Below are positions 25,930 through 37,659 of a stretch of DNA of 64,000 nt, piece after piece. Under the pieces are notes generated by a model. The model ran no database searches, had not been told where the DNA came from, and worked only from the letters and a program-made list of their open reading frames with translations. The stretch comes from Sambucus nigra (taxonomy: Eukaryota; Streptophyta; Magnoliopsida; Dipsacales; Adoxaceae), in contig OX422223.1 in assembly GCA_949130495.1 (NCBI GenBank), positions 76,940,751 through 77,004,750 on the forward strand, written 5' to 3'. The number at the start of each line of letters is the position of its first letter. Within the stretch, counting starts at the first letter, position 1. Both the position numbers and the translations under genes were made by a program.

Positions 25930-27390
25930 TTAACAGACATAACACAGACTTTCGAAAGTTCTTAGGTATTTCAGATTAGGCTTCTTTCCGTACCAAAACT
26001 CATAAGAGGTTTGTTTAGTGTTTTTCCTAAGGTAAACGCGATTAATGATATGACATGCAGTTCTAATAGATTCTACCCAGAAGTACTTAGGTAGAGATTT
26101 GGCATGCAACATGACACGTGCCATCTCTTGAAGAGTTCGGTTTTTCCTTTCGACAACACCGTTCTGCTGAGGAGTCTTAAGGGCACTGAATTCGCGTTTG
26201 TAACCGATGTAGTCACAATATTCAACTATTCCCGTGTCTATGAACTCTCCCCCTCTATCGCTACGAATGCGATTGACTTGTGTGTCCTTCTCATTTTTAA
26301 TTCTTAGTAAAATTTTCAAAAATTTCTGAAACGTGTCAGATTTATGTTTCAAGAAGGCAACCCAAGTGAATCGTGTAAAATCATCAACCATGACAAGGAT
26401 ATAACTGTGTCCACAAAGACTAACAGTTCTAGAGGGACCAATAAGGTCCATGTGGATGAGATCTAGAGGTCTAGAGGTGAGAATGTCTTTAACTTTTTTA
26501 TGCGAAGTCTTAACTATTTTTCCTTCCTGGCAATGACCACAAACAACACTGGAAATAGGTTTAATTTTAGGAATTCCTCTAACTATCTCTTGAGTAGACA
26601 ATCTACCAAGGATATCATAACTTAGATGACCCATACGATTATGCCAGATTTCATTGTCATCCATTCTGACAATGTTACAGGTTTCAGAACTAGTCTTGAC
26701 AGTATAACAGTTGTCAGGCGTTCTAAATCCGGTAATGATGCATTCACCTTTATCATTTAGAATTTTGCAATTGTTCTTTGAAAAGGTAACAGTGTGGTCT
26801 GAGTCACAAAATTGTGATATACTTAGGAGGTTGACTTTAAGGCCTTTAACTAAAAGTACATTTTCCAAAACAGGCATTCCCTCTTCTTTTAGGATTCCTT
26901 TACCTATGATCTGGGATGAAACTCCGTCGCCAAAAACTACTTTACCTCCAGAAAATCTGGTTTTGTTTAAGAGTTTGGTTTCATCTCCTGTCATATGTTT
27001 GGAGCATCCTGAATCTAAATACCAACCAGATGATGTGTGTTCAGCTTTTAAGGCAGTGATGACAATGTTACACTTCATTTGGGGTAAAAGATCACCTTTT
27101 CTAACCCAAATAGCTCTAGTTTTAATTTTGCGCAAATTTTCTCTCATTTGATAAAATTTTTGAGAAGCAGCTTTTTGTCGAAAAACATTTGGCGCAACAA
27201 ACTGATTTTTGTGGAAAAATTGAGCTTTTGGTTTAGGAAAGTTTCTGGGAGCCTTTCTCTTAAATGAACTCTTAGTTTTGGTCTTTCTATTCCTGTAGTT
27301 AGAGTTCTTGTCAGGTTGTCTTGGAAGGACATAATGGTTACGATTTTGCCTAGAATAGTTAAAGTTCTTATAAACAGGAGTGTTGTACAC
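25930..27390 (-). pseudogene. Copia protease and integrase segment
   Basis: 486 residues. Protease active site WYLDSGCSKHMTG lies near residues 122-135. The GAG-pre-integrase zinc-binding module follows (HNRMGHLSYDIL, then CGHCQEGK). The integrase core has all three acidic residues: HMDLIGPS, RSDRGGEF and the Glu in VVERKNRT. The segment stops at a TAA (25927-25929) just before DREHLSNFE, where the C-terminal integrase part continues in frame. Confidence 0.93.
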
Positions 27391-27579
27391 AGGGGTGTTT
27401 AGATTCCTAGCATAACAACCTTCAAAAGAATGACCATAAACGTCACAGTAAGAGCAATATTGATTGCTTGAGGGATGTAGTTCCTTAGGAAAACTTCTAA
27501 AGATGGATTTAACAGGATTCTGTTCAGAAGTATTATTCCTAGGAGGTATGGTTTTAAAGGTAGATTAAACCTTTCTGAT

Positions 27580-28563
27580 CAAAGGACAGACGTATTTAGT
27601 CTCAAGTGTACTGTCAGCCTTAGAGTTACTAGACTCTCCAATGTCTTTCTGTTATTTCTTTTGATCATATTCCTTTTTAATAAAATGAAAATCAGGACAT
27701 GTTTCGATTGGTCTTTTGCCCCCAGACACAAACTTGATAGGTTCAAAATTTTTAGTTTGTGGTTTATTCTTAGGGCAGAAACCAATACCGGTTCTATCAT
27801 CAGAATTGGTCTTAGAGTCAACAACAAAGTCAGTGAAACAATTTGAATTGTTTTCAAACTTAGAATTTTTTTTTAAAATAGTTGTTGTCTTTGTTTTTGC
27901 TTCTTCCAGTTCTAATAATGTTCCCTTGTATTTCATTTCCAGGGTTTCATTAGTTTTAGTCAACTCTTTTAATTTTTGATCAAAAGTTTCAATTTTTTAT
28001 TGATGTTTCAGACACTGGTTAGTGTACTCTTCAGCATTCAACTTCACAATAAGACTTAGATCATCTAATTTCTTAGTCAGGTCTCTAACAGTCTTCTCCG
28101 GTCTAGTGCCTTTTTTAAGAGTTTTAGCATACAAAGTATGAATATCTGGGAGGTCATCTGTGTCTGAGTCGCTAAGTGAAGTGTGTGCAGTGACCCCTAA
28201 CGATTCAGTTTTAGTACTTACGCACCCATTTACATCGTCGTTATCGAGATCTCGTTGACTCACACACACGGAACTAGAGCTAGCAACATTTTCAGATAAC
28301 AAGGCATCTAGGCCAGTCAAAGCAGTATTCACAAAAGCAGGAGTAGAGGTATCATTATCACACACAGGCATATCATCATTGTAAATGATCTTAGCAAAAA
28401 AAGACATGCAAGGGTCAAGTACATTAGATGACTCAAGTTCCTCTTCATTAGAGTCACTTGAATCTTTCCAAGTTTTACAGATATTGGATCTCTTGTGTAT
28501 GTTGGTTTTATTTAGATTAACTCTGCAATCGTGAGCAATGTGACCTAATTTCCCACATCTAAA
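27580..28563 (-). pseudogene. Copia gag C-terminal region: zinc knuckle and coiled coil
   Basis: After the stop at 28564 the frame encodes an intact CCHC knuckle, an acidic Ser/Asp-rich stretch (27997-28407), and a coiled-coil-like Lys/Glu/Leu segment (27652-27963) separated by a TAA at 27994. A long gag tail with coiled-coil potential is typical of SIRE/Maximus elements. A second Cys/His cluster (YCSYCDVYGHSFEGC) lies near 27410-27460 upstream of the protease. Confidence 0.75.
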
Positions 28564-28566
28564 ACA

Positions 28567-29535
28567 TTAAATCTTTTTAAGGTCTCTGTTAAATCTGAAG
28601 TTGTTGTCCTTAGGATGTTTGTCAAGACTTCTCTCATGAGGTTTGGGATTAGACACAGTTGGATAATTAGGTTTGCCTTGTTTAGATGCCTCTTTATTTC
28701 TAAATTTAATAATTTTCTTAAATTGTTTGGACATTAAGGCAATCTGATTATCTAGTTTGTCTATATCACACTCCTCATCAGAGTCACAGCTGATCAAATT
28801 AGTCTCAAGTTTAGATATCTTAGAAGAAAAACTCAAGTTAGAGTTGGGTTGTTTTCTTTGAGACTGATTTAATTGTTTCTTAAAGTCTAATTCCATTTCC
28901 ACAGTCCTAAGTTTTCTATTGAGTAACTCAGGGGTGAGGTTTTGATCACTCATCTCCTCAATAGCATACCTCTTGTTGTCAAACTTTTGTCGTAATGATC
29001 TTAGGATTTTAGAAACAATCTCATTCCTATCATATGTTATACCATTAGCATGCAACTTAGTAACTATATCAGTTAGGTTCATATAAAAGTCATCAAAAGT
29101 CTCAGAGTCAGACATAATTAAAGAGTTGTACTGCTGGTTAAGCATTTGAGTTTTAGCAGCTTTAACTCTTGAGTCTCCTTCATGGGCAGTGATTAATGTG
29201 TCCCAAGCTTCCTTAGAAGTGGCACAAGATGAGATTCTCTTGAACTCATACTCATTAATAGACATAAAGATGGCATTCTTGCCTTTATTGTTATTACGAG
29301 AAATTGTTTTCTCTTCTTGGATAAACTCACTTAAGATTTTCTTTACCCTCTCATCAATTCCTTCAGTGGCTGGTTTAGTAGGATAAGTATATCCATTTTC
29401 AATAATGTCCCAGACATCATCTCCTAAATTCCCTTGGATGAAGGCAACCATTCTTACTTTCCAGTAAGCAAAGTTGTTTCCATCAAAGAGTGGAGGTCTG
29501 GACAGATTACCAAACCTTTCATTCTTCTCGTCCAT
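28567..29535 (-). pseudogene. Copia gag (UBN2-type) segment
   Basis: 322 residues starting MDEKNERFGNLSRPPLFDG. Residues 12-60 are the copia gag start (FDGNNFAYWKVRM), and residues about 95-225 the UBN2-type capsid domain (SSCATSKEAWDTL, SETFDDFYMNL, KILRSLRQKFD). A basic tail follows. A TAA ends it just before a CCHC zinc knuckle (CFRCGKLGHIAHDC), which is encoded in the same frame at about 28520-28563. Confidence 0.92.
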
Positions 29536-29613
29536 AGTTAAGATTTTCAGAAAACGATTTCAGAAACACAATATCCTTTTTGAAATAAAAGTTTACAGGG
29601 CTCTGATACCAAT

Positions 29614-31569
29614 TGAAAAACGTTACTAATGCCGTTTAATACAAGATTAAACTGTATAAGCAAATCCGAGATGTTTGTTGAAGAAACCCTTTTCTTTTGA
29701 AAATAAAAATGATAAACAACAAGATGTGTTTACAAAAACTTAGGTACGAGAATAACCAAGACTTTGTAATCAGTTTTAAAACTAAGATAGTTTCAAAATA
29801 TCAGCACACTATAGAATGAGATGAGGAGATGAAGATAATCAGAACACACTATTTTTAACGTGGTAAAACCTCTCTCAATAGAGGAAACATCCACGGTGAC
29901 TTCTAAGTCCCGAAAGTAAAAATCCACTAAAAACAAATAACAGTTACAAACAATACAACATACATGCATACAACTCAGCCTATTCTAAGTTTAGGAATAT
30001 ACCCCACTTGGTTTCCTTCTAACTTCTTTGTAGATCTGATTGTTGATGATGTTCTTCCAGTTTGATAACTTCCACTTTGCTTTAGCTTTCTTTTCGTCGA
30101 CTCAATAATCTTTGATCTTATACCCAACACTTTCAGTGTGGTAGTGTGTCAAGTGTTTGTGATGTGATTTCTATCCACATGCATGAACTCACACACACTT
30201 AGTTTTTACAGACAATCCTAGAAAATTACATATAAAGACTATATGCTGTGATTTTCTTTTCTTTCTTTCTTATAAAACTTGAAACCTTTTTGACCTTTTA
30301 ATCTATCCCAGATTCGACGGATATCTTGCTTCAAAATCAGTCAAGATCTTAATCAATCTCAGTTTTGAAAAGATTTTCGAGATTGAAAACCTCCAAGTGA
30401 GAATCCAACTAGGTCAAGGTTTAGTTTCACAAGAACAAGAAATATAAAACATTTACAGATCTAAATCAACAAATATTTTCTTAAAATGAATACAAATATG
30501 CAGATCTAGTGATATATAACATGCAATAGTGTAGATCTAAGATTTATATGAAAAAGAAATACAGATCTCACCAAAATGTCTAAGTTGGTAACAAGATCAC
30601 AGATCAAGAGGTTACAGCTACAAACGATCAAACCAGTAACACCAATCTCTCTCAAACACTCAAGGTTGTGTTTGGATTTCTAAAAGTATGAAGGTTTGAA
30701 TATGGTTTGAAGTTGTTTAGGGTTAGGGTTAGGGTTTCTAACTCAGTTTCCCTCTTTCTCTCTTCTCTCTTTTATTTTCTCTCTTCTCTCCTCTTTTTTT
30801 TTTCTCTCAATTTAAACGACTGCCAAAAGTCTTAAAATGCTGAGAATGAGAGGGTTTATATAAGAGCCAAGGAAGGTTCTGGATCGCTGATAGCAATCAA
30901 CGGTTGAGATTCAGTCTTCCTTATATTGACTTGATCCAAGGGTGCTAAGATAGCGGTTGGTTAAAACGAAGGTGATTGGTCCACAGTGATAACACATGGA
31001 TAGTCTTAAAACACATGCAGGCCATAGATAACGTTTGATCTAACGATCCACAATACACCAGGCAGTTCTCTCACAAAACAAACACAAATGAGATAACAAG
31101 AGCATGACAAGTGTAGGCATTTCATTGGCTAGCAAACGCACGTCCAAACTAATTACAGGCAACACCCTAAAGTCTCTGGCGCATTGATATTCTACCCAAT
31201 CAAACATTCTAATGAAAAACTAATTTTTCATAATAGCATTTTAACCACACAAAGTTTATAAACACACTTTTATTAAATAAAACATTATTTTAAAAATATT
31301 TAAAAATTCCCAAAAAATTATTAAAACAACATTTTAAGGGGAATTTAACACACAATCAATATGAGCAACATATACACATGTATGCACTTCTAATGTGTGT
31401 AGTGTGATTCAATTTATACCTTGTTTGGATCATTGAAGAGGATTAGAGAGTGAACAAGTCTGAGGTTCTTTGGATTCTAGGTTAGACAACAAATTTTGTC
31501 ACTATTTCCAAATTAGATGAACATTTATACAATATAGACTTAAGTAAGTCAAAGGTATAAGGTGCTTTA
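29614..31569 (-). repeat. 5' LTR of the SIRE-like element
   Basis: 1956 bp, almost identical in layout to the other LTR. On the minus strand a TATA box (TATATAAACC) lies at about 30850-30863, a telo-box-like ACCCTAACCCTAAAC tract at about 30717-30740, and CT-rich leader sequence between them. The last base pair at the target-site end reads TTA where the partner LTR has TCA. Confidence 0.93.
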
Positions 31570-31717
31570 TATATGTATTTAAAAGATTTATAGTTTAGAC
31601 CTAAATTGGTATCAAGACCTTAAAGACTTTAAAAACTCACCGAATTTCGACCAAACCCCTAATTTTGGTATCAAAGCCTTAAGACGTTCCTTTTAGACTA
31701 AAAGTAAAAAGACTTTA

Positions 31718-32233
31718 ATGCCCTTGGGATTTATCCCTCGCATTTACAAAGATATTTTTGGAACCAACCTAGACTACCATCTCATACCTATAACTTATTT
31801 AGACCCAGTAGCTTATTTAACCTCTCACATAGACGATTGTTCATACACTGAACACATCTCAGCCAAACACGCAGACAATAGACAAGTTACTGCTAGTGCT
31901 ATTAATAGTATAATAGACCAAAATAAGTGTATACTCCTTATATGAAGATAATTAATAAAGGACACTCAAACCCTAGAAACAGAAATAAAAAATATCTCTA
32001 AAAGACTACAAAAAATAGATAACCAAATCCCAATAGACCTTGTCCATGTTTTACAAGAAATAAATATTAAGACTAATCATATAGAAGTCCTTAACAAAGA
32101 CATTTTAGAAATTAAAACTTTAATTAAAAACCAAGACAGTGAGTTAATTAAACTTACTAAATAGCAAGCTAAGCTTATCCTTAGATTACATAGTTATCTT
32201 CCTAATGGAGATAGTTAGATCAGACTGGAATGA
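31718..32233 (+). pseudogene. Pararetrovirus ORF2-like small protein, broken
   Basis: A frame from the ATG at 31718 runs to a TGA at 32231-32233, broken by stops at 31943, 31949, 32162 and 32215. The first 75 residues are open. The second half is rich in Ile, Lys, Glu and Asn with heptad-like spacing, suggesting a coiled coil. The final TGA overlaps the start of the polyprotein frame as ATGA, the translational junction known from badnaviruses. By position it corresponds to their ORF2 or P12-type protein, but I see no sequence identity by eye. Confidence 0.55.
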
Positions 32234-33081
32234 GGTACCAAGAGACCTCTCCATACAGACTTTATCAAAGAATTTTAGAAAAGATAAATGATGATAGATT
32301 TTATTTTAAGATAAATGAAAATGAGATTGCCAACGCTGCTAAAGCAACTAGACTCATATTAGAAAGATTAAACTTAATTTCTACATCTATAGCAGCTACC
32401 CAAGACTATAACAGTAGCTTTGTTAAAGACTTTCATTTAGACTTAAAAGCCAAGACAAAAGGATTAACCACCTTCTATACAGACTTTGTTAAATTCTAAC
32501 AAAATTTAGCAAATTATCTTAATAATATGGAAAGCCATAACCTATCCAAAATGGATAGTATTATTGATGAACTTAGACTAGACATGGCCCAAGTATAAGA
32601 AAAATACAAAGAAATTATAAATGGAATTAAGCATGTATATAATAAGCACTCCCAAGCAGAAATGGACTCGCCTTTTATTCTAACTCATTTAGATAAAATA
32701 GAAAAGACTGTAGAATCTATAGAAGTTAGAACTATGCAACAACAAGAAAAAGATAATGAAATAAAAGACTATATAACAAATGTTGCAAAATCCTTAGTTA
32801 ATTCTCTAGCTAGACATGGTGAAAAAATTTCTGATAAGACTAGAAAAGAGAATAAGATTTTTAAAGAAGAAATCCTTAGTCAGATAAAAAGACAAAAAGA
32901 TTATTCAGACTTCTTAGAAAGAATTGAAAAAAAACTTAAACAAAAACAGGTATCCACCTGTAAATTTAGAGAAACCCGTCCTATAGAAACTAGAGAAAGG
33001 AATACCATAGGTAGACGAGTCATAAATGACATATTAGATAAGACTAGTAAGATATTTAGCTCTATCCCAAATATTGGATAG
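32230..33081 (+). pseudogene. Pararetrovirus polyprotein N-terminal region
   Basis: The polyprotein frame opens at the ATG 32230-32232. Two open stretches (32230-32499 and 32662-33081), separated by stops including TAA at 32497, are in the same frame. The content is helical and charged (Lys/Glu rich, e.g. IEKTVESIEVRTMQQQEK) and looks like a coiled coil. No enzymatic motif is visible. It precedes the movement protein domain as in related viruses. Confidence 0.6.
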
Positions 33082-33090
33082 AGTAATCAT

Positions 33091-34000
33091 ATGCTCCAAA
33101 GACTTAAGGATTCATCCTCCAATGTTAGGACATGGTGGAAAGAAAGAAATTTCACCAATCCTCTCCAATGGAAAGAGTGGGGTGAAGTTGACTGGAAGAT
33201 TATTGAAGATTCCATTCATAATGGACAACTTCTAGTCGTTAGATACATAGACTTATTTAAAGAAGGTGCCACTCCTAAGACTCCTAATTATAACATGACT
33301 TACCATTGTAGGAATCATGTGTTAGACAAATCTTATAATGTGCTTCAAGTATTTGACTCGAAATGGCTTAGATCTAGAGGAACTGATAGGAAGTTCCAAT
33401 TCCTAACCTTTGGACTCTTTTAAGAAAGAATCCAGCGATTACATAAACCTCAGACTAATATCAACATATTATGTTGTTTAGTAGATAAAAGATGGAAAGA
33501 TTTGGAGAAGAGCCTTATTGGGATAGCCCAATTAGAAATATCAGATAACATAGGATACTTTAATGTCATTCCGGCATTTATAGTAACTGTAGACGCAGCC
33601 AAACATATTAAGTTAATCTTATATGCTAGTGGCTACGAAGACTATATTATCCCAGACGCTAATATAAATATAGAATTCCAAAGCTATGTGAAGTTCTCCC
33701 AATTTCCTTATAAAGGAATGCAATCGAGAATTCCTAGCTGTAAACTTAATGAAGAAATCTTAATTAGAACCAATGTTTCAGACTATAATCATACTTACAG
33801 TATTAGGAATATTGGACCTATAAAAGAAAAAGCTAAGACCCTCTCACAATTACCAGAATTTCAAGAAACTACGACTATACAAAATAAATCTTTGTTTATT
33901 AATCAAGATGACATCACTGGAAATGTTACCATCCAGTTTTGTCCTCCTAAGATTATCAATAAGAATATTCAAACCGAAGAAATTAGATTTAGGAATATGG
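33091..34000 (+). pseudogene. Pararetrovirus movement protein region
   Basis: Two open stretches in one frame (33091-33423 and the first part of 33502-34689), separated by a TAA at 33421. The segment around LVVRYIDLF and the later IGIAQLEIS...VPAFIV-like hydrophobic strands have the beta-rich character and position of the 30K-type cell-to-cell movement protein of caulimovirids. This is an assignment by position and general pattern rather than a clear signature. Confidence 0.55.
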
Positions 34001-35525
34001 GAGAAGCCATAATAAATGACCCTTTAGAAGGAGAATGTAGTAGTAAGACTAGTGTTAGTTTACTAAGACAAGCCTCGGTAATTAGACCTAGAAGATCATT
34101 TGAACAAAAAGACTTAGTTAAAGAAAAAGCTAGGATCCAAAACTTTGGACATGAACCCTCAGAATTGGATGTGAAGACATTTAAAGATCACATTAAGAAA
34201 AGTCAATTTGTTAGATTTCAAGAAAGAGAAAGATTTAATATGATAGCCCAAGACCACATATTAAAATTAAAAGAATCTAAGAATACTAAAGAACTTCTTA
34301 GAAACTTAAGACTAATAGAAGAAGGAGAACAAAGATTAATACCAGCTACACAAGTAAAGCCTAGCAAACAAGAGATAGGAAGTAGTAGTAGGCTAGAAGA
34401 CGATCCTAGACTTTTTAGTAAACCAATAGGAATAAATATTCCTATATACTCAAGCACCGTAGTAAAGACTAAACCTGATTATATAAAAGACATTCCAACT
34501 AGCAACAAGAGTTTCACTCCTGTTAAGACTATGGCAAGCCAAGCCATAAATCCAGTAGGGATATACCTTAACCTAGACAATGTTCAAGATAGGAAGAAGG
34601 CCTTAGGTGAATGGCATAATAAGATGAACATGTGTTTTGCATCTAATGAACAATGGGATGCAAGTTCATGTAAACAATATGCTGAGTAATCCATTAGAGG
34701 TATTGCAAAAGACTATTTAGATAGTCTAAAAAAGGCTACTGATGAAGACTCCTTAGCTAAGGTTGAAAATATGAAAGAAAACTTAGAAGAAAGATCAATT
34801 GAAGAATATATTCAATTATTCACATCAGAATTCATTGGAGCTGGACATCTAGCTCAAATCAATGAACAAGACCTAGCAAAAACTAAGTTAGCCCTCCTTA
34901 GCATTTGCAAATTAGATAAGATAAATGAATATATCAATAATTATGAGCAGCTATATTACCAAATTGAAGAATTTGGATAGACCTTAAAAGATGAATACTT
35001 TAGAAAGATACCTGCCATAGGACAAATCCTAATTAATGAATATAGGAATTGGCCAGGGGTAGCTGGAGTTAAGAACAACTCCCTTGGTGAAAGAATCAAT
35101 TTCGCCAAAGATTATATCATATCTAAGAGACGTGATATAACTCAAGGAAAATTAATAGAAGAAGCATTCAAACAGATCCCTCCAATCAAAGACGAAAGAG
35201 ATATCGCTCCAATCCAATGGGGATGTGAAAGTGAATTTAAGAAATTCAAAAAGAAATTAGAATAGAAGCATAGGAAGTTTAAGACTAGACCTTTAGGATT
35301 TCCAAAAATATATAGATTTAGACCATCTACTACCTTTAAGGAAAAGAAATCTAAGACTAAGAAAAATAGATTTAACCAAAGAAGATATTTTAAGAAGAAT
35401 ACTAGTAAGTATAAAAAGGTTCCTAATTATAGGAAAGAAAAAGATGTAGCTCAATCTAAGACTGCCACCAAAGAATGTTGGACTTGCGGCAAAGAAGGAC
35501 ACTTTGCTAAAGACTACCCTAATAA
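34001..35525 (+). pseudogene. Pararetrovirus coat protein and CCHC region
   Basis: The frame passes stops at 34687, 34978 and about 35263. The coat-protein-like core begins near NLDNVQDRKKALGEWHNKM (about 34570) and continues through EEYIQLFTSEF. A strongly basic stretch follows (35270-35450), then a zinc knuckle at 35476-35517 reading CWTCGKEGHFAKDY, where the fourth metal ligand is Tyr instead of Cys. Coat proteins of this family end in such a basic plus CCHC region. Confidence 0.7.
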
Positions 35526-36240
35526 GAAAGATAAAGAAAGTATTAATATTATTAATATAATATTAGACTATGCAGATCAAGAAGAGTTAGATATCCTATA
35601 TGCTATAGAGATATCAGACATAGAAGAGGATGACAATACTAGTATCTATAGTGCATATACAGATAGTGACTCAGAAGACTATAATAGTGATACTGATGAG
35701 TACGAAGACTCTCAGGATACGTTAGACTTGTATATGATAAAGACTAATCAAGACGATATAGATAATGAATATATAGACTTTGAAGAAGCTTGGTATAAGT
35801 GTATATTAATCCCCTTTTTAAAGAAAAGATGGACAGTTACTAATCCTGAGTTACTAACCTATATACCTAGATGCTACTTTGATGAAAGACATTATTGCAC
35901 ATTTGAAATGAAATGTAGCAAGAAAGACTTTAGATGCGTAGAATGCTTTGAGATTATACAAACATAATTATTTATGGATTGTGTTATTTGTCAATTACAC
36001 TACTATGAAAACTGTTGGAGAACTAGATTTAGAGCAATTTATACTAGTCAGTATGACGCTCAAATAGACTTAGATATTAAAACCTATTATCAAGACATCG
36101 ATAGAAATATAGCCAAAAGATTATAAGAAAATGAAGACTTTAAAGGAAAGAGAATTTCCTACGATTTAGAAGAATACTGATAGCAATTCAGAAGACCAAA
36201 TACCCTTAGGTTTTATAGATAAACCTCAGAAATGAATATC
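35526..36240 (+). pseudogene. Acidic and cysteine-rich region between CCHC and protease
   Basis: An acidic Asp/Glu-rich stretch (about 35530-35760) leads to a Cys-rich segment (CTFEMKCSKKDF, then CVECF) ending at a TAA at 35965. A second cluster (MDCVICQLHYYENC) begins at about 35975 in a different frame. Badnaviruses and tungroviruses carry a second Cys-rich motif at this place, so the arrangement supports a relation to them. A frame change lies between 35960 and 36240. Confidence 0.55.
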
Positions 36241-36910
36241 AATTTTAGAAAAGAACAATTTAGGAATTTCTACTAAACCACAAGCTTGTTTTGTAGAATT
36301 ATTTGTTCAACACAAAGACTATCCTAAAAGACTTTCAATTTTTATAGATACAGGATGCTCTCAGAGTATTTTCAAGGCTAATGCCTTTCCTGAAGACTAT
36401 TTTTTAGAAAGTACTCAAGAAATCTATGGTAAAGTGGCTAATGGAGATCCATTTACCTTATATTTCCAGACTATTCCTATTTATTTTAAATTAGGAAATC
36501 AAACCAACAAAACCGTTAATCATCAGTTTTAGATAATGGATCCTCGTCCTAGTTTCAAAGTAAACATTGTTTTAGTACAAGACTTTATTAGTAAATATCA
36601 TCCTCATACTCAATATAACGATAAGATATTAATTAATGATACAGAGGAATTTAATATTAAAGCCCCTCTAATAGATCACAAGGCTGCCTTTGACCTTATG
36701 CAGGTCAAACCAAATTATAGACCCATAAAACATCAAAGTTCTTCAGCTGAGCATGGTGGACCTAGACCTACAATCCAACAAGAAGCCTTAGAAATTACTA
36801 AGCCCTTACAAAAAGAATGTAAGTGTCCAGACCAAAAGTGTTATAAGCAAATAGCGCTTATACAACAAGACATTTTAGATCAAGCTCAACATACCTTATT
36901 ACATGTTTAA
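36241..36910 (+). pseudogene. Pararetrovirus aspartic protease region
   Basis: In the frame of 36536-36910 extended upstream, the active-site triplet Asp-Thr-Gly is at 36347-36355 (FIDTGCSQSIF). A stop at 36533 precedes the 124-residue open stretch. A Lys/Cys-rich tail (CKCPDQKC) closes the region and a stop occurs at 36908. The protease would release the polyprotein parts. A frame change is needed to enter the RT frame downstream. Confidence 0.75.
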
Positions 36911-36949
36911 GCTATATCCAAACAGAAGAAATGGATATAGAAGTAGAAA

Positions 36950-37659
36950 AGGAAAATATTAGGCAACTAGCAGAGCCTACTTTAGGAGAAAATCCCATCG
37001 TTAAGTGGCATAAAGACTAAAGCTATTGTGAAATCATCCCTATTAACCCAGACACCACTATTAATGGTGGAACCTATAAGAAAGGATATTCACAAGAAGA
37101 CAAAGAGGAATTCAAGAAAGACATAGATGAAATGATTAATTTAGGAATTATTAGAGAAAGTAAAAGTAGACATAATAACCTAGCCTTCTATGTTCAAAAT
37201 GAATCTGAACGTAAAAGAGGAAAGAGACGTATGGTTATAGATTATAGACAATTAAACAAGAATTGTGAATTTGATTCTTATAAGATACCAGACAAGAATA
37301 ATTTAATTAATTTGATTGAAGACATAATTATATTCAGCAAGTTTGATTACAAATCAGGCTTCTGGCAAATTAAGATGCACCCAGACAGTATTACTTGGAC
37401 AGCCTTTAGTGTGCCCCAAGGAAAATACGAATGGCTAGTAATGCCATTTGGATACTTGAATGCTCCTCAAGTTTTCCAAAGAATAATGGATAATATATTT
37501 AGACCTTATTCAGAATTTTGTCTTGTTTACATAGATGATATTCTTGTAGCCAGTAAGACTGAGATAGAGCATGTAGATCATCTTAAAAAGATTATTTTAG
37601 AATTAGACATACATGGTATTGTTATATTCGGAAAATGTAATTATTTCAGACTGAGATAG
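36950..37659 (+). pseudogene. Pararetrovirus reverse transcriptase region
   Basis: Open from 37132 to 37659 after a stop at about 37018. RT blocks are clear: RRMVIDYRQLNKNC, FSKFDYKSGFWQIKMH (first catalytic Asp), FSVPQGKYEWLVMPFGY and the intact catalytic YIDDILVAS at 37528-37554. The sequence is of caulimovirid rather than LTR-gypsy type and no integrase follows. A frameshift near 37640-37665 breaks the link to RNase H. Confidence 0.9.

Larger units (their letters stand above)
24028..29535 (-). pseudogene. SIRE-like gag-pol polyprotein, one frame with in-frame stops
   Basis: The five main open stretches (starts 29535, 28407, 27390, 25917, 25230) are all in the same frame, so the 5508-bp, about 1836-codon polyprotein has no net frameshift. 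At least six premature stops interrupt it: near 28564, 27994, 27649, 27570, 25927 and 25495. Several replace expected residues; the one at 25495 fits a CAG-to-TAG change in the conserved AMQEEL block. The frame ends in a stop after GMVCAD. The element would be close to coding-competent but for these point mutations; the original start is the ATG at 29535. Confidence 0.9.
21740..31569 (-). mobile_element. Complete Ty1/copia retrotransposon (SIRE/Maximus-like)
   Basis: A 9.8-kb minus-strand element with two LTRs of about 1.96 kb (21740-23703, 29614-31569) and target duplication TATAT (21735-21739 and 31570-31574). A methionine-tRNA primer site (TGGTATCAGAGC, minus strand, about 29600-29611) follows the 5' LTR and a polypurine tract (AAAGGGGGAGAT) precedes the 3' LTR. 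The interior carries gag, protease, integrase, RT and RNase H in copia order and in one frame. The UBN2-type gag, long gag tail and RT sequence place it near the SIRE/Maximus group. No envelope-like ORF is seen. It lies at the left edge of pararetroviral sequence. Confidence 0.95.

Noticed and set aside
26711..27151. 146-residue plus-strand frame
   Set aside because: Shadow of the copia protease-integrase on the minus strand.
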